This document shows positions 43,653-54,521 of a DNA stretch of 64,000 nt, one piece after another. The notes under the pieces are model-generated. The model ran no database searches, was not told the origin of the DNA, and saw only the letters and a program-made list of their open reading frames with translations. The first letter of the stretch is position 1; each line of letters starts with the position of its first letter. The position numbers and the translations under genes were made by a program. Origin of the DNA: Hyaloperonospora brassicae (lineage: Eukaryota; Oomycota; Peronosporomycetes; Peronosporales; Peronosporaceae); contig CANTFL010000223.1 of the NCBI GenBank assembly GCA_947650285.1, forward strand, positions 124,001 to 188,000, read 5' to 3'.

Positions 43653-44981
43653 ATGATGCGAGCGCAACTGACCGTGCTAGGCCACTGCTGGGCAAACGCC
43701 GAGCGACGGCGTGTGCTGCTGCGGCGACTGCTGTGTGGTAGTGCCACTGGCGCTCTCGTGATGGCACTGGTCCACGCGACATTCAAGGGAATGTGCCGTT
43801 CGCCGTGGGAAGCCGTGCGCTTGGCCGCACGGTTGATCGCCGTCGTGAGTTCAACTGCCTGCTGCTTTGTTGCGCGAGGGTGCAAGCCGAGATACCAGAA
43901 CTGGACCCTCGGCTTTGAAGTAGTGTGTGCGGTGATCCGCGAGTGCACGCGGGGACCCCGTGGCAAGCTCATGGTAATGAACGCCCAGCATGCACGTGCC
44001 CTTCGATCGCAGAGCGCAGCGTTTGGCACCTTGCTGGGCTGGTTTGCCTGTCGACAGCACGGCCGGCGTCTCGAAGCAGTGCACGTGAACAACCTCGAGC
44101 ACATCTGGCTTCGGTCGACGCGGTCAGCGGCCCCCGTGGCGGCCAAGCGCTTTGTCGTGCTCTACATCCACGGCGGCGGGTGTGCGCTCATGAGTCCTCG
44201 CTTCTACATTGCGTTTGGCGCGACACTCGCCGCCGCAATTGAGAAGGAGCTGTGCCGTCAACTCGGCACGAACGAGTTGATCCACGTGGACGTCTTCCTC
44301 GGAAACTACCGCAAAGCGCCGGAGCACTGCTTCCCCACGCCGCCGAACGACGTCGTGACAGCGTACAAGTACCTCATTGATACCGAAGGGATTGCTCCCA
44401 AGCAGACGATTCTTGCAGGGGACAGTGCCGGCGGTGGCCTCGTCATGTCGACGATCCTCCGACTGCGAGACGAGAGCCACGCGCTGCTGCCGTTAGCTGC
44501 GACGCTGATCTGCCCCGCAGTGGATCTGTCCGAGGTCGAAGCCCAAGGCGACCCAGCCGTCTCGTCCGCTCGCTGTCTCTTGTCTCCCGAGATGATTGCG
44601 GCCGGTCGACTGGGCTACCACACGACAGCAGCGGACCCCACAACGTGGCTCGACGCTTCATCGGTTCACTGTGATCTCCGTGGCCTCCCTCCGGTCTTTG
44701 TCCAAGCTGCAAGCTATGACTATATTTACCAACACGCGGTGCGACTCGCCCAGAAAGCCAAAGCAGACGGCGTGACCAACTGGGAACTCGACGTGCACGA
44801 GCATCTGCCGCACGTGTTTACGATTTTCCCGACCTTTGTGCTTCCCTACGCACAAGTTGGCGTGCAGCGGTTAGCGGTGTTTGCTGCAAAGCACATTGCC
44901 CAGACGTTGGACAGTCCACTGTTTGCTGCAACGCACAATGTCCAGGCACTGGACAGTCCTGTGCTTACTGGTCCGCCTTGA
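43653..44981 (+). CDS. Alpha/beta hydrolase, hormone-sensitive-lipase family
   Basis: A 442-residue esterase or lipase-like hydrolase of the HSL group. The oxyanion-hole motif HGGG (His173 start) lies about 85 residues before the nucleophile in GDSAGG (Ser258), the spacing of this family. A catalytic His is likely in HEHLPHVF (about 390), and a catalytic Asp in SYDYIY is possible. A hydrophobic segment near residues 28-45 and another near 60-75 could anchor it to a membrane. The last 28 residues are a direct duplication of a 14-residue unit (AAKHIAQTLDSPLF and AATHNVQALDSPVL). The first ATG is used and there is no intron. The natural ester substrate is unknown. Confidence 0.85.
   Translation: MMRAQLTVLGHCWANAERRRVLLRRLLCGSATGALVMALVHATFKGMCRSPWEAVRLAARLIAVVSSTACCFVARGCKPRYQNWTLGFEVVCAVIRECTRGPRGKLMVMNAQHARALRSQSAAFGTLLGWFACRQHGRRLEAVHVNNLEHIWLRSTRSAAPVAAKRFVVLYIHGGGCALMSPRFYIAFGATLAAAIEKELCRQLGTNELIHVDVFLGNYRKAPEHCFPTPPNDVVTAYKYLIDTEGIAPKQTILAGDSAGGGLVMSTILRLRDESHALLPLAATLICPAVDLSEVEAQGDPAVSSARCLLSPEMIAAGRLGYHTTAADPTTWLDASSVHCDLRGLPPVFVQAASYDYIYQHAVRLAQKAKADGVTNWELDVHEHLPHVFTIFPTFVLPYAQVGVQRLAVFAAKHIAQTLDSPLFAATHNVQALDSPVLTGPP
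44883..44966 (+). repeat. 42-bp direct duplication inside the hydrolase 3' end
   Basis: GCTGCAAAGCACATTGCCCA begins the first unit at 44883, and GCTGCAACGCACAATGTCCA begins the second at 44925. The period is 42 bp, so the frame is kept and the protein gains 14 residues. Confidence 0.85.
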
Positions 44982-45667
44982 CGTCAGCTTAAAGGCGACG
45001 TGAGGTGCTGGACCCTTTGTGTGTTGTTCCAGGTGGAGCAGCAGTGACAGCGGTGTATGACACTGTTGACGCGTCATGCAGCTGGTGCACTACCAACTGC
45101 ACACGTTGTGCAGATGAGGGTCTGTCTGCACATGTTGTCCAGCGATCGTGACTTGAAAAGACGTGCGAAATTGGATCGGGTAGTGGGTGGGTAGAGCTGG
45201 TGGGGAATACCATTGCGTCGAGTCGCGATGGAAGTCGAACATTGTGCAGGTCGCTGGGCACCGAGCGACCACATCATGAGCTTTTCCAATTGTGCCAGCA
45301 GGCCATGTCGTTCAAGCTGCAACGTCCTGCAGAGTTGTTTGGACTTGATCGTCCATTTTGGCAAGCTCTGAGGCCTGTCACCCGCACACGCGCACGCACG
45401 CATCTGTAGTGTACGCCGTAGCTTACTGTCTCCAATTGATTGTTGACGTGATGCCGCAGTCCAGTGTCCGTGTGCCATAGGCAGAGGAAAATACCGTGGC
45501 AACGTCACTCGTAGGAATGCTGTATGACACGCTCGACCAGACGAATAAGCGACGCCACCTCCACATGCGGCCACGGAAAGAAAAGTGAGCGATCGTCACT
45601 ACCGACAACACAACAACGTTGTTGTGTCAAAAGCACAGTTGATGATGTGCTTGATCCAGACTGAAGC
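44982..45667. other. Convergent intergenic space, no supported gene
   Basis: Overlapping short frames on both strands, none with a domain. It separates the 3' ends of the hydrolase (plus) and the RWDD3-like gene (minus). Confidence 0.45.
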
Positions 45668-46224
45668 TCAGACCTGCTTTGCCACCTTTGGCTGCTGCTT
45701 TGCCTTCTTGTTCTTCGGCCTCGCCGCCTTCTTCGACGGCTGCTGGACTTCCCCTTGCTCGACCTCCTCTTGCTTCGGTGCGGCTACTGCTGTCTGCCGC
45801 GTACTGTCCTCGTCCACCTCAACCGAAGCGTCTCGCGCGGCTGCTTCCCCACCGACCTCTGCCTCCTCGTGCCCGTCCCGTTCGTCAGGCCTCTCCTGCG
45901 CTCTCTTTGCTCGCTTCCGCGCGCGCGCGTCCTCCTTCTCCTGTCTCTCCTTCTTCCTCCGCTGTTGACGCGCAGCTTTTGCGGCCTCTTTCCACGCGAG
46001 AAACGCCTTCGTCCGCGTGGTCGCCAGCGCCGTGTCCAGCCACTCCTGCTCTGCCTGCCACTCGTGCACCAGCACCTTTTGCAGCAACGTCGGGCTCTAC
46101 CCACCACCAGCAAAAAAAGAGCCCAACAGTCAGTCAGTCCAACAGTCAGTCCGTCCGTCAGCCCTCTGTCACCCCAACTTCTCGCTCTCTACATGTGTAC
46201 ATATATATGTATCTCTCTCTCCGT

Positions 46225-46270
<46 letters not shown>

Positions 46271-46598
46271 CCAGCACTTCCATCTCGACAAAGCCCCTGC
46301 AGCTGCAGCGCTGCACCGTCTTCGTCCCCAACACGTCCACGAACCTGTCCACGCACTGCTCGCCGCGGCAGTTCGTGTCAATGGGCCGCGTGCGGTACCA
46401 CTGCCGCAGCTGCGCGTTCTGCGACGCCGACGCCGCGACAAACAGCAGCTGCAGGTCGGCGCCCATGCGGATCAGACGCCCGTGCGCGATCTCGAGCTCG
46501 CGCAGCCACGCGCGCAGCACGGAGACGTACTTAGTGCGGTCCTGGAAGCGGTCGATGCGCACGAGCAGCAGCTCCACGTCGGCGGCGGCGGCGGCCAT
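45668..46598 (-). CDS. RWDD3-like protein with charged C-terminal tail
   Basis: Two exons are predicted on the minus strand, 46598-46272 and 46096-45668 (intron 175 bp, GT..AG, phase 0), giving 251 residues. The first exon has HGRLIRMGADLQLLFVAAS and WYRTRPIDTNCRGEQCVDRF, which resembles the C-terminal domain of RWDD3-type proteins (a HGRLL phrase, then a D-x2-C/S-RG-x2-C segment). The second exon starts SPTLLQKVLVHEWQAEQEW and ends in a long Lys/Arg/Glu coiled stretch rich in QRRKKER, then KKAARPKNKKAKQQ, probably nuclear. An upstream in-frame Met (46667) exists, but the second is preferred because the first adds only basic filler. The family call is by remembered resemblance and needs a profile search. 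Confidence 0.6.
46231..46267. repeat. (TC)n/(GA)n microsatellite in an intron
   Basis: An uninterrupted CT dinucleotide run close to the 5' splice site of the RWDD3-like intron. It creates false Arg-Glu and Ser-Leu frames on the two strands. Confidence 0.9.
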
Positions 46599-46924
46599 CG
46601 GGAAGAGCTCCGGTTCGCGTCTCCATCGATGCCGAAGGAGCCGCTGATTGGATGAAAACCAGCACACAGCGAGCGGGGGCGGGGGGTGCGCGCCAGCGCT
46701 TAAGTACGGACTGCAAGCGCGTGGGACGCGAGGCGTCGGCTCGAAAGCGTCGATAGCGTGCTGCTGCTATCGTGCACAACACACGATACGGACGCAGGAT
46801 ACCGAGAGTCACCAAACACGCGCACGATACGAACGTAGGATCACTATAGTACACACGCACACACACGATACGATACGATGCGATACAATGGCGACACGGT
46901 CGACACACGGCGCGTCTGTCTCCA

Positions 46925-49900
46925 TCAGCACGCAAACAGCGGATACTTGGCGCCGATCTTGCCAATGTTGCGGTGCAGCGCTCTCCGTACGGGGATCAAG
47001 TAGAACTCGAGCGGCGGGTTGCTCGAGCTCGAGCTCGAGCTGGGGCCACAACTGGACGAGCTGAACAGACCACCTCCAGCACCTCCTGCAATAGCACCTC
47101 CAGCACCAGCAGCACCAACAGGAGACGAGACCGACGACAGCGGAGACGGTGGCGCAGATGGGGCACATGGTGCAGGTCCACGCAGTCCAGCTTTCGGCGG
47201 GTGGTCGGACAGATAGAACCAGCAGCTGAAGAGGATCGAGCGAATGTCGGCCGGTGTCGTCAGCGGCAGCAGCTCCGCTGTCTTGCCCAAAGGCACCGGC
47301 AACCAACGGGTGCTGCGCACGAGCCGAAGCAACTCGCACGTGATCGCCAGCTGGTTCTTGTTGCGCATGTACGGAGGCACGTCGACGTTCTCGACGCTCA
47401 GGTCGCCCTTGACACTGTTCCAGTGGCCCAGCAACACGATCAACGTCGACTTGAACACAGGCACGAGACGGAGCAGCTGCGACGAATTCAGCACCACGGA
47501 CGTCGAGACCACGGCACGCAACAGCGGGAGGAACGCAGGAAAGTGGTTCAGCCACTGCTCCACGCGCAAGTCAACATCAAAGCTGGAGCGATTCGGCAGG
47601 ATGTCCTTGTACACGTCGTCGCTTGGAATGCCACAGCATGGGACCACACGCTCCAAAAGCATGTCCACCACAGTCCTCAACCTCCTCTCGAGCAGCTCGT
47701 CTTCTTCCAAATTCGATACACTCTTGTCTTTGGCCCGAGCATCATCCCGTACACTGGCAGCGATTGTGCTGGGACCGAGAAGTTGAGCGAACAAATCTGT
47801 GGCCGACATGCTGCATATGCGCGCGGCGTGCATTTCACACTCCCAAGACGAGTCGAGCGTCTTCCGGTACACCAGCTTCGTCTCGGCAACTTTTGTTATC
47901 ACCTGCGATGACTGCAAGTTCGTGCACTTGGAGCTGATAGTGCGCTCGCTGCGAATGATCTGGTCCTCATGCAGCTCGTCGTTTGCATCCAAGTCGACGA
48001 AGTTCACAGTGTTGGGGAAATGGGTGGGAATGCTCGTCGCTGACGTTGTGCTCAGCAGTGCGTCCAGCCACATGGACGCAAACATGCTGTACACGGAGCA
48101 CGGGTAGTGAGCGACGCCGCCATCTAGCGTCACGATGCGAAGCACGACCATCTTGAGGGTTTGCAGACGACTCTGGAAAGTAGTGTCCAAGGGCGTCCGT
48201 ACTTCGCCGAGGTTTTCCTTTTCCCGCATAACGAGTGTCGACCGGTATTGCCTCAGCATCAAGAAAAAGACGCTTGTCAGCTTTCGTACACATCGATACT
48301 GCCAAGCCGGGTCGTCAAGGGATAGAAACGGTGTCTGGGACACGAGAACTAGCGCGCGCGAGGCGACCAGAGCGTCCTTCGAGCACGTCAGATCCAGAAA
48401 ACTCTCCCAGAACTCCACTCCGCGTATGCCATTCCACAACCCAAACAACGTCATGTTTTCGGTCCAATTGTTCGCGCGAATGAGCTGCTGCACGCAAGAT
48501 GCGTCGTGTTCTGCAGATAGCTTCAGTGGGAGACCACGGTTTGCAACGACTGCGTCTTCCATGTTGTCAACGTTCAGCAACATTCGGACGATATCGAGAA
48601 TCCGACGTTGGGCTCTCGGGGCGGCAGATCGACATTCCAATACGATGTTGCGCACGAAAGCGACGTACTCAGGTGATCCAGGGGGTAGCAACGACGTCAA
48701 CAAGTCGCACAGTGCGCCGTCCGCAACTTGACTACAAGGTAACTCGTTGCACTCCGCCAACATCAAATCGGTCTGTATGAGCAGCTCGGTCACCTCTTGT
48801 CGAGATATCGACTGTGCGAGCAGACACATCCATTGCTTCCATTCTTTGAAGTGTTGACGCGCTGCTTTCGCTGACATTGCTTGGTCAGGTCCTGCAGTCT
48901 CGCTCACGTTTGGTGCTTCGTCAGCTTGAGTCATCACGCGGAGTAGCTGCAGAGTCTTTTGGCAGATGTAAGGAAGGAAGCGGTAGATTCCTTCAATGAA
49001 CGCGCGTGAGGGTTCCGACCCAGCCAGCTCATACAGACGACGCTGGAACGAGGCCACAGAAGCTTTCGATGGTGACGGCGTGTCGGATGTAGATAAGCTT
49101 TGCAGCAGGAGGAGCAACTGGAAGCCCGAGTTGGAAAGCTCTGCACTTCGTGTGCGGACAACATGGAGCAGCTCAGCTTCCATCCCGTCCGCATGCAGCT
49201 TGGCACTATTTTCCCAGCACTTGCTGCAAAGTGTTTGGACCAGCTCTTCTGTGATCACCCACTGAAGGCTGTCGTCACAGACAGCAACGAGGACAGCCGA
49301 GTCACTCGCCAGTCGCATCAGCCGCATCACTGTATCTGCTGGTCCGTCGTTGCTCGATGCACACTCGCGCAACACATCACGCAGCATGTCCACCATCTGA
49401 GCCGGGTGCTGTTCCGCCAGCGACTCCAAGACTGGAAGCAAGTGCTGTACCTGGTCGTTATGCTCATCCTGACGCTGACATCTCGCAAGTGTTTCTCGAA
49501 ACAGACAGTCGTGAACACTGTACGCCTCCGTCTCAGCAACAGCCACGAACATCCACGTCCAGCTCGACGGCATCGGGCGAGCCACACACCAATCCAGCAT
49601 CCGTCTCACCACACGCTCTCCCGTCTCGTCGCCGCCACACAGCACTGCACGCTTCAACACTGTCATCAATTGTCCATACAGAGAATCGCTCAACACCTTC
49701 TTCACGGTTTCGTCCAGATCCACTGCAATCTCGCGCCCGTCCGAGCGTCGCACCACCAGATTCTCGACCGCATTGTGCGCGTCCACGAGCTCGTAACACG
49801 TCAGACAGAGCGTCACAACGTCGCCGACGACGCCCGTGTCGGCCAGAAACGGCGTGTCCAGCGTGCGCAAGAGCTCGTCCAGCACGCGACGCACCTCTGT

Positions 49901-50389
49901 CTCTGCTGCATCGCCGCTCTCGGGCACAGCCGCTCTCCCTCTCCGCAGCTGTTTGCTCTTCTTCGGCCGCTTGGGCGCCGGTCCCGTCTCGGTCCACAGC
50001 TTCTTCAGCGCCGCCACCAGCTCCGTCTGCACCGCCTGTAGCTCTGGACGAGTGCCCTGCAACATGACCAGTCGCAGCTGTTGCGTCTCTTTCGCTGCGT
50101 CTGCCACTGGGACAGTGTCCCTCATCGTAGGGCCTTCCGCCTCGAGACGGTCGGGAGTCCGCTTAAGTACGAATCCCGCGACGGCAGCTGCTTGGGGCGA
50201 GTGCAGGAGACTCGAGAGACCGCGAGACGGAGCGGACGCTGCGGCGTCGAACGTGCCGCGAGGAGTGCCCGTGTCCTCCGACAGCAGCGACGACATGCGC
50301 ACAGTCGTGTGGGGCACACTCGACGGCGCATCGGTCGCGTCTTCTGCCGCGCTGTCCTCGTCTGGGGCGGCGTTCAGCTGGATCTCCAT
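46925..50389 (-). CDS. Large helical protein of unknown function
   Basis: A single open frame of 1154 residues beginning with a disordered acidic N-terminus (MEIQLNAAPDEDSAAED). Most of the chain is Leu-rich amphipathic helix with no enzyme motif, as in HEAT-like scaffold proteins. Near the C-terminus a Gly/Ala/Ser/Pro low-complexity insert (about 1085-1125) breaks a conserved-looking region that begins RSTRWLPVPLGKTAELLPL and ends RALHRNIGKIGAKYPLF. The feel is that of a large nuclear scaffold such as an Integrator or Fanconi-type subunit, but I cannot name it. There is no signal peptide or membrane segment. Lack of introns over 3.4 kb and full-length coding character make it a real gene. 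Confidence 0.75.
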   Translation of the reverse strand: MEIQLNAAPDEDSAAEDATDAPSSVPHTTVRMSSLLSEDTGTPRGTFDAAASAPSRGLSSLLHSPQAAAVAGFVLKRTPDRLEAEGPTMRDTVPVADAAKETQQLRLVMLQGTRPELQAVQTELVAALKKLWTETGPAPKRPKKSKQLRRGRAAVPESGDAAETEVRRVLDELLRTLDTPFLADTGVVGDVVTLCLTCYELVDAHNAVENLVVRRSDGREIAVDLDETVKKVLSDSLYGQLMTVLKRAVLCGGDETGERVVRRMLDWCVARPMPSSWTWMFVAVAETEAYSVHDCLFRETLARCQRQDEHNDQVQHLLPVLESLAEQHPAQMVDMLRDVLRECASSNDGPADTVMRLMRLASDSAVLVAVCDDSLQWVITEELVQTLCSKCWENSAKLHADGMEAELLHVVRTRSAELSNSGFQLLLLLQSLSTSDTPSPSKASVASFQRRLYELAGSEPSRAFIEGIYRFLPYICQKTLQLLRVMTQADEAPNVSETAGPDQAMSAKAARQHFKEWKQWMCLLAQSISRQEVTELLIQTDLMLAECNELPCSQVADGALCDLLTSLLPPGSPEYVAFVRNIVLECRSAAPRAQRRILDIVRMLLNVDNMEDAVVANRGLPLKLSAEHDASCVQQLIRANNWTENMTLFGLWNGIRGVEFWESFLDLTCSKDALVASRALVLVSQTPFLSLDDPAWQYRCVRKLTSVFFLMLRQYRSTLVMREKENLGEVRTPLDTTFQSRLQTLKMVVLRIVTLDGGVAHYPCSVYSMFASMWLDALLSTTSATSIPTHFPNTVNFVDLDANDELHEDQIIRSERTISSKCTNLQSSQVITKVAETKLVYRKTLDSSWECEMHAARICSMSATDLFAQLLGPSTIAASVRDDARAKDKSVSNLEEDELLERRLRTVVDMLLERVVPCCGIPSDDVYKDILPNRSSFDVDLRVEQWLNHFPAFLPLLRAVVSTSVVLNSSQLLRLVPVFKSTLIVLLGHWNSVKGDLSVENVDVPPYMRNKNQLAITCELLRLVRSTRWLPVPLGKTAELLPLTTPADIRSILFSCWFYLSDHPPKAGLRGPAPCAPSAPPSPLSSVSSPVGAAGAGGAIAGGAGGGLFSSSSCGPSSSSSSSNPPLEFYLIPVRRALHRNIGKIGAKYPLFAC

Positions 50390-50427
50390 GAGCGTCGCGT
50401 GAAAGCCGCGATGAGAAGTGGCGTATC

Positions 50428-50505
50428 GTGTATGTGGTACTGTGTATGTGGTACTGTGTATGTGGTGCCGCGTATGTGGTACTGTGTATGTGGTGCTGTG
50501 TATTC
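50428..50505 (+). repeat. 15-bp imperfect tandem repeat (TGTATGTGGTACTG)
   Basis: About five copies of a TGTATGTGGTACTG-type unit, with GCTG and GCCG variants. It lies 40-115 bp upstream of the 1154-residue gene's start on the minus strand. Confidence 0.8.
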
Positions 50506-50509
50506 TGTC

Positions 50510-51076
50510 TTAAGACGACTTGAGACGGCGGTCAAGTGGGAGCTTATCCGGATACCTGCAGCGTCGTGGGTGGGTGGTACGATGCAGCGTGGTGGGTGGT
50601 ACACACTCGGTAGACGTACTGACTCGTGAGATTTGGTGCCGAGTGAGTGCCCTCAGATACTCTGCAGATCATTCAATGATCGATCGAGTCAGAGATGGAC
50701 ATGTACGACGAGTGACAATGCTGGCAGAACATCATACGGAATCGACATCGTGGAACGGAATCGATCGTATCGAAGCGATACGACGAGTGCTGAGATGTGG
50801 TCGACTTCCTTCCTGTTTGCCGTGTGAGGAGTCGCGTACAAAGTGACCGCTAGTTGACCCATTCATTCGCAAGTGCAACAAGTGCTGTTGTCACCATTTG
50901 GACGGACGGCCGTCTCAATGCACTTGCGCATACCAAAGCACACGACTCGACGTGCGATACAGAGATGATGGGGTCTCATACAACGGCTCGCTGCAGTTCT
51001 CTGATGACGCTCTCGCAAACACACTGTCCCTATCGCTGAGCCATTGACCTGGTCACGCATTCCAGCTCATCCCGTT
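50510..51076. other. Intergenic, no supported gene
   Basis: Short frames on both strands only. It contains the upstream region of the 1154-residue gene. Confidence 0.4.
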
Positions 51077-51570
51077 TCAACCCGTGGGGTTCAACGTCTT
51101 CTTCGTGCGTCTGCAGGCAGTCGTACTGCCATCGTGTAGCCACACGACATCCAGCAACTCGCAATCAAACTCGGTCTCCTGCTCTTCGGAACACCACCAA
51201 CGAGGCTGCATCCATTGCGGTCGTGGGGCGACAGAGACGTTTGTTGCCACACCTTCGACGGGACAAGCGACAGCAACAAACGGGTGCACACTCCCGAGTG
51301 ATCGGCATCTGCGCAGCGCCAACTGGAACTGGGTCCGTCGATGTAAATGGCTTCAGTCAAACTTACTCGTCGGAGCTGACGTGCATGTGCCATCAGACAC
51401 ATGTCGCCGAACACATGTCGTTGAACACATGATCGACCGGACATGCAGCACAGGCACTGCTCGTTTCGCTCGTTGATCGCTCCATAACGCACACCATATC
51501 CAGCCAGACGGAGCGGGGCGACCAGACGCGTACGGAGCCAATGGCAATACTGTACTTGGCAAGTCCACAT
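51077..51570 (-). CDS. Hypothetical protein just after the left ATG13 copy (doubtful)
   Basis: Two blocks can be joined on the minus strand: 51570-51367 and 51328-51077, using donor GTAAGT and acceptor CAG, both phase 0, for 150 residues. The second block reads LGSVHPFVAVACPVEGVATN and CSEEQETEFDCELLDVVWLH, which looks like protein rather than noise. No family is recognised. The start lies 21 bp after the ATG13 stop on the same strand, so this could simply be 3'-UTR sequence or an alternative end of that transcript. The inverted-repeat copy lies outside the window. Confidence 0.25.
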
Positions 51571-51590
51571 CAATCGGTTCTGCTCGGCCG

Positions 51591-54326
51591 TCAAAGCGCT
51601 CGTGCAAGCTCGTCCCGCAGCCTGCGAAAACCAGCGAGTTCGTCGTCGAACATTGAAGCCTGGGCAGAAATGTCATGACTGCCTTTGTTCGACGGCTTGC
51701 CCGGTCTGTCACCTGCTGCTACCGACGAAGACGACACAGCATCATCTGTAGTAGATCTGCTCAGCCGAGGCGCGTTCTTCAGCTGGTGCAGAAACGCACC
51801 CACCGCTGCAGTCTCCAGTCGTGACGAACAGTTGAGCGTACTTGTCGACTGCGTCTCGAAGGCAGTGCCGACCGTCATCGAGCCGTCTCCCAGTGCAAAA
51901 GGCAACAGCATGTCCAAGCCATCACTCGAGGATGCATCTCCTTGGACACTACTAGTGCCTTCGGTATCTGGTCTCTCGGAGAGCAACAGTCGAGGCCGGC
52001 CTCTACTCACACCAGCACCAGCACCAGCACCAACAAGTGCAAGGCTGAACAGATCCGGCGCGTCAGGTGAGACTCCCCATGCCGTGACACCACAATCGCC
52101 AAAGTCCGGCGAGAAACCCCGCGACTGTGCAGAGAGCAGACTCTCAGAAGGTGGACCCTTCGCACTATGGAGCCGCGGCTGATACTGATCCGTCGTCACA
52201 AACGTGGGCAGGTTGCTCGAGCCGGACTGGATGCGGCTCTTGCTGTTCGAACAACCGGGTGACGTCGACGACAGCTCGCACGGATTCGCTCGGAACGGAG
52301 GGCTCACAGAGAACATCGCCACGTCATCGGTTTGTGCATCGCCATGCGAACGTAGAACGGCGTCTCTTTTCGCAGGAACACCCACAAGGGCACTTGGAAC
52401 ATGCGAATGAACCACTTCGGAAACAAAAGCACCATTGAACGACATGTGTCTGCGCCTCACATCATGACGCTGCAACAGATTGCTCTGAGGGTGACGAGGA
52501 GGCGTCGACAAGGGGTGGCACCCCGTACTGCTGTTGCTCAGCGGCAACTCATCGCGACCGAACGTCGGCGAACCACGTTGCCCGATCTCGCCATCCTGAC
52601 GATCTGTACCCTCCCACAGCTGTTGCTGGCGTTGCTGGAATGCGACCGACGGCGAGCACTGATGCGGTTGTTTCCGTTCAATTGCGACATTGCCGTAGCC
52701 ATAAGGTGCTGCAGTCACGTTCGGGTCCAGAGATGCACCCCGCAATCGAATGTCTTGCTCACCACCGTACGAATGTGCGTGCTGAACCAGTCTGCCGTCG
52801 CTCTTGTCTTCGCCGTACTCATTCCGTATCCCCGCGCGTAATGGACCAGCAGCAGCAATGCCCCCTTCGATACCAGAACGTGGGATTGCCACAGGTTTGG
52901 ACATACCAGGCTGACGACACACTGCTGCGACTTCCCCCGTGTGCTCGCCATCCACATCATCTGCACTACTGAACTGCCGCTGCGGCCGATCGGCAAGTGA
53001 CACAGGAATCGAGCGAGGCGATGACCGACATCGCGGCAAAGCTCCGACGTCATTGTCACGGAGCTGCTGCGCATCACGGACTGGCATAAACGCATCCGTG
53101 TGCGAAGCTGCCTCCCCCGTCGGCGACTGGACCAACGCCGTTCTTGTCCACGATGGCGCAGGAGCACTTGCAGGAACCAAGTCCGGTGATCCTGGCACAT
53201 AGTCCTGGATAATGAAACTATTCTGCAAGATACGCGACGACGCAGCTTGCTCCTGTTGCTCGGTAAACAGACTGCAGTCTCGTCGATACACTGTCGCCAC
53301 TCTCAGCAAACCAAACGGTGTCGCGATCGGCACAAACGCGTATCCACTCGTAGCGACCTGTTGCGTCTCAAACGCTCGTGTGGCCTCACTCGCTGGCGCT
53401 GCATGTATCGTGTAGCTCAGCAGCGAAGGATACGATTGCGCGAACAACCGATGCGCCGGCAGCTGCCGCATCAGCGCGAACAAGGCGCGCAGCAGCACAC
53501 TAATCTTCTTGCACACTTCCTTCAGTTGCTGGATCACGTCCTGCGTCGAGCCCAACCACACAGCGCTCGCGCTCTCGCCGTCAGCTGCAAATGTGACGCT
53601 CCAGCGCTCGAGCAGCACCTGCGTGCGCCCGCTGCCAGCTGCTTCGTCGTAGACAATGTCGATCGCCAGCGGCCGACGCACGTCGTCTCGCCACGCAGCC
53701 ATAGCGTCTCGAACGATCGGGACCTCGTCAATGTCCAAGTTGAAGCGCGCGCGACGACTGCTGCGCCGCCCATCCGGTTCGGCCTCGAGGTTCACGCGGC
53801 TCTGGACAATGAGCTCCGCTGCTTTGTACAGGAACTCGAGCACCACTTGCTCCGTCTTGGACCGACCCGCTGCAGTATCCGCAGCCAGCGACGAAACAGA
53901 CCGACAAACAGACACATTGACAGACACAAGAGACGAATAGACAGACAAATGGACACATTGACAGACACATTGACAGACAAATGGACAGAAACACAGACAC
54001 ATTGACAGACAATGACAAAAGCATAGACAAACAGCCAATCAGCAGCTTTCGTTAGTCAGGTATCACATGTACCGGCACGTGGTGACGGCGGACTGTCTTG
54101 CTTTTTTCCTGCTTTTTTTCCTGCTTTTTTTCGCTGCTTGTTTCGATGCTGTGTGGACAGACGAGACACATGCACATGCAACTGTACCACAAGAAGCGGT
54201 CGAGCGAGGCGGGCGCACGTTTGCCGACGTGGCGAGTGCGAGAGGAGACAACGACGCGGGAGTTGCAGCAGCAGCAGCTGCAGGAGGATACGCGTAAAGC
54301 GCCCGTCTCGACCCGTCGTCCATCAT
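51591..54326 (-). CDS. ATG13-like autophagy protein, left copy
   Basis: The regulatory subunit of the Atg1/ULK kinase complex that starts autophagosome formation. Two exons are predicted: 54326-54188 and 53869-51591 (intron 318 bp, GT..AG, phase 1), giving 805 residues. The first exon codes an Ala/Pro-rich leader (MMDDGSRRALYAYPPAAAA). The HORMA-type domain spans about residues 47-245, with SKTEQVVLEFLYKAAELIV, LLERWSVTF, KKISVLLRALFALMRQLPAH, ATPFGLLRVATVYRRDC and FIIQDYVPG, the ATG13 order. The rest is long, Ser-rich and disordered, as usual, ending with a short acidic helix (FDDELAGFRRLRDEL). A longer open frame starts upstream of exon 2 (to 54038), but that part is a TGTCTGTCAATG minisatellite and is better read as intron. 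Confidence 0.85.
53885..54020. repeat. TGTCTGTCAATG minisatellite in the ATG13 intron (left)
   Basis: About ten imperfect copies of a 12-bp GACAGACACATT-type unit. It gives an open frame of repeated Cys/Val/Ser text upstream of exon 2 that should not be taken as protein. The right copy has the same array. Confidence 0.85.
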
Positions 54327-54521
54327 CGGCGACACTGGGCGAGCGGAAGACCCGGTACTGAAAAAAGCGACTTTTTACAGAAGATGGCAAAGAAGTGGCA
54401 GTGGTCGATGACGGCTGTTTTCAGCCAATGAGAGAGAGCGAGAGAAAGCGGCGGTCGAGGCAGTGGACGCAAGTGGACCGAGAGGCGCACACTGCGCTGT
54501 AGAAGTGTATGTTGAAGATGC

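Noticed and set aside
45755..46655. Plus-strand frames of 212-322 residues over the RWDD3-like gene
   Set aside because: They are shadows with Arg/Ser and Ser-Leu low complexity from the CT repeat; the minus strand has a consistent spliced gene.
47019..50067. Several plus-strand frames of 180-313 residues opposite the 1154-residue gene
   Set aside because: They lack domains and follow the codon shadow of the long minus-strand frame.
53870..54038. Extending ATG13 upstream to use the single long open frame
   Set aside because: That part is a 12-bp minisatellite giving Cys/Val/Ser repeats, and a good CAG acceptor exists at 53870-53872.
54039..54390. Reading exon 1 of ATG13 as the longer 112-residue frame
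   Set aside because: It has another frame than the Ala/Pro leader, and only the leader joins exon 2 in phase with good splice sites.
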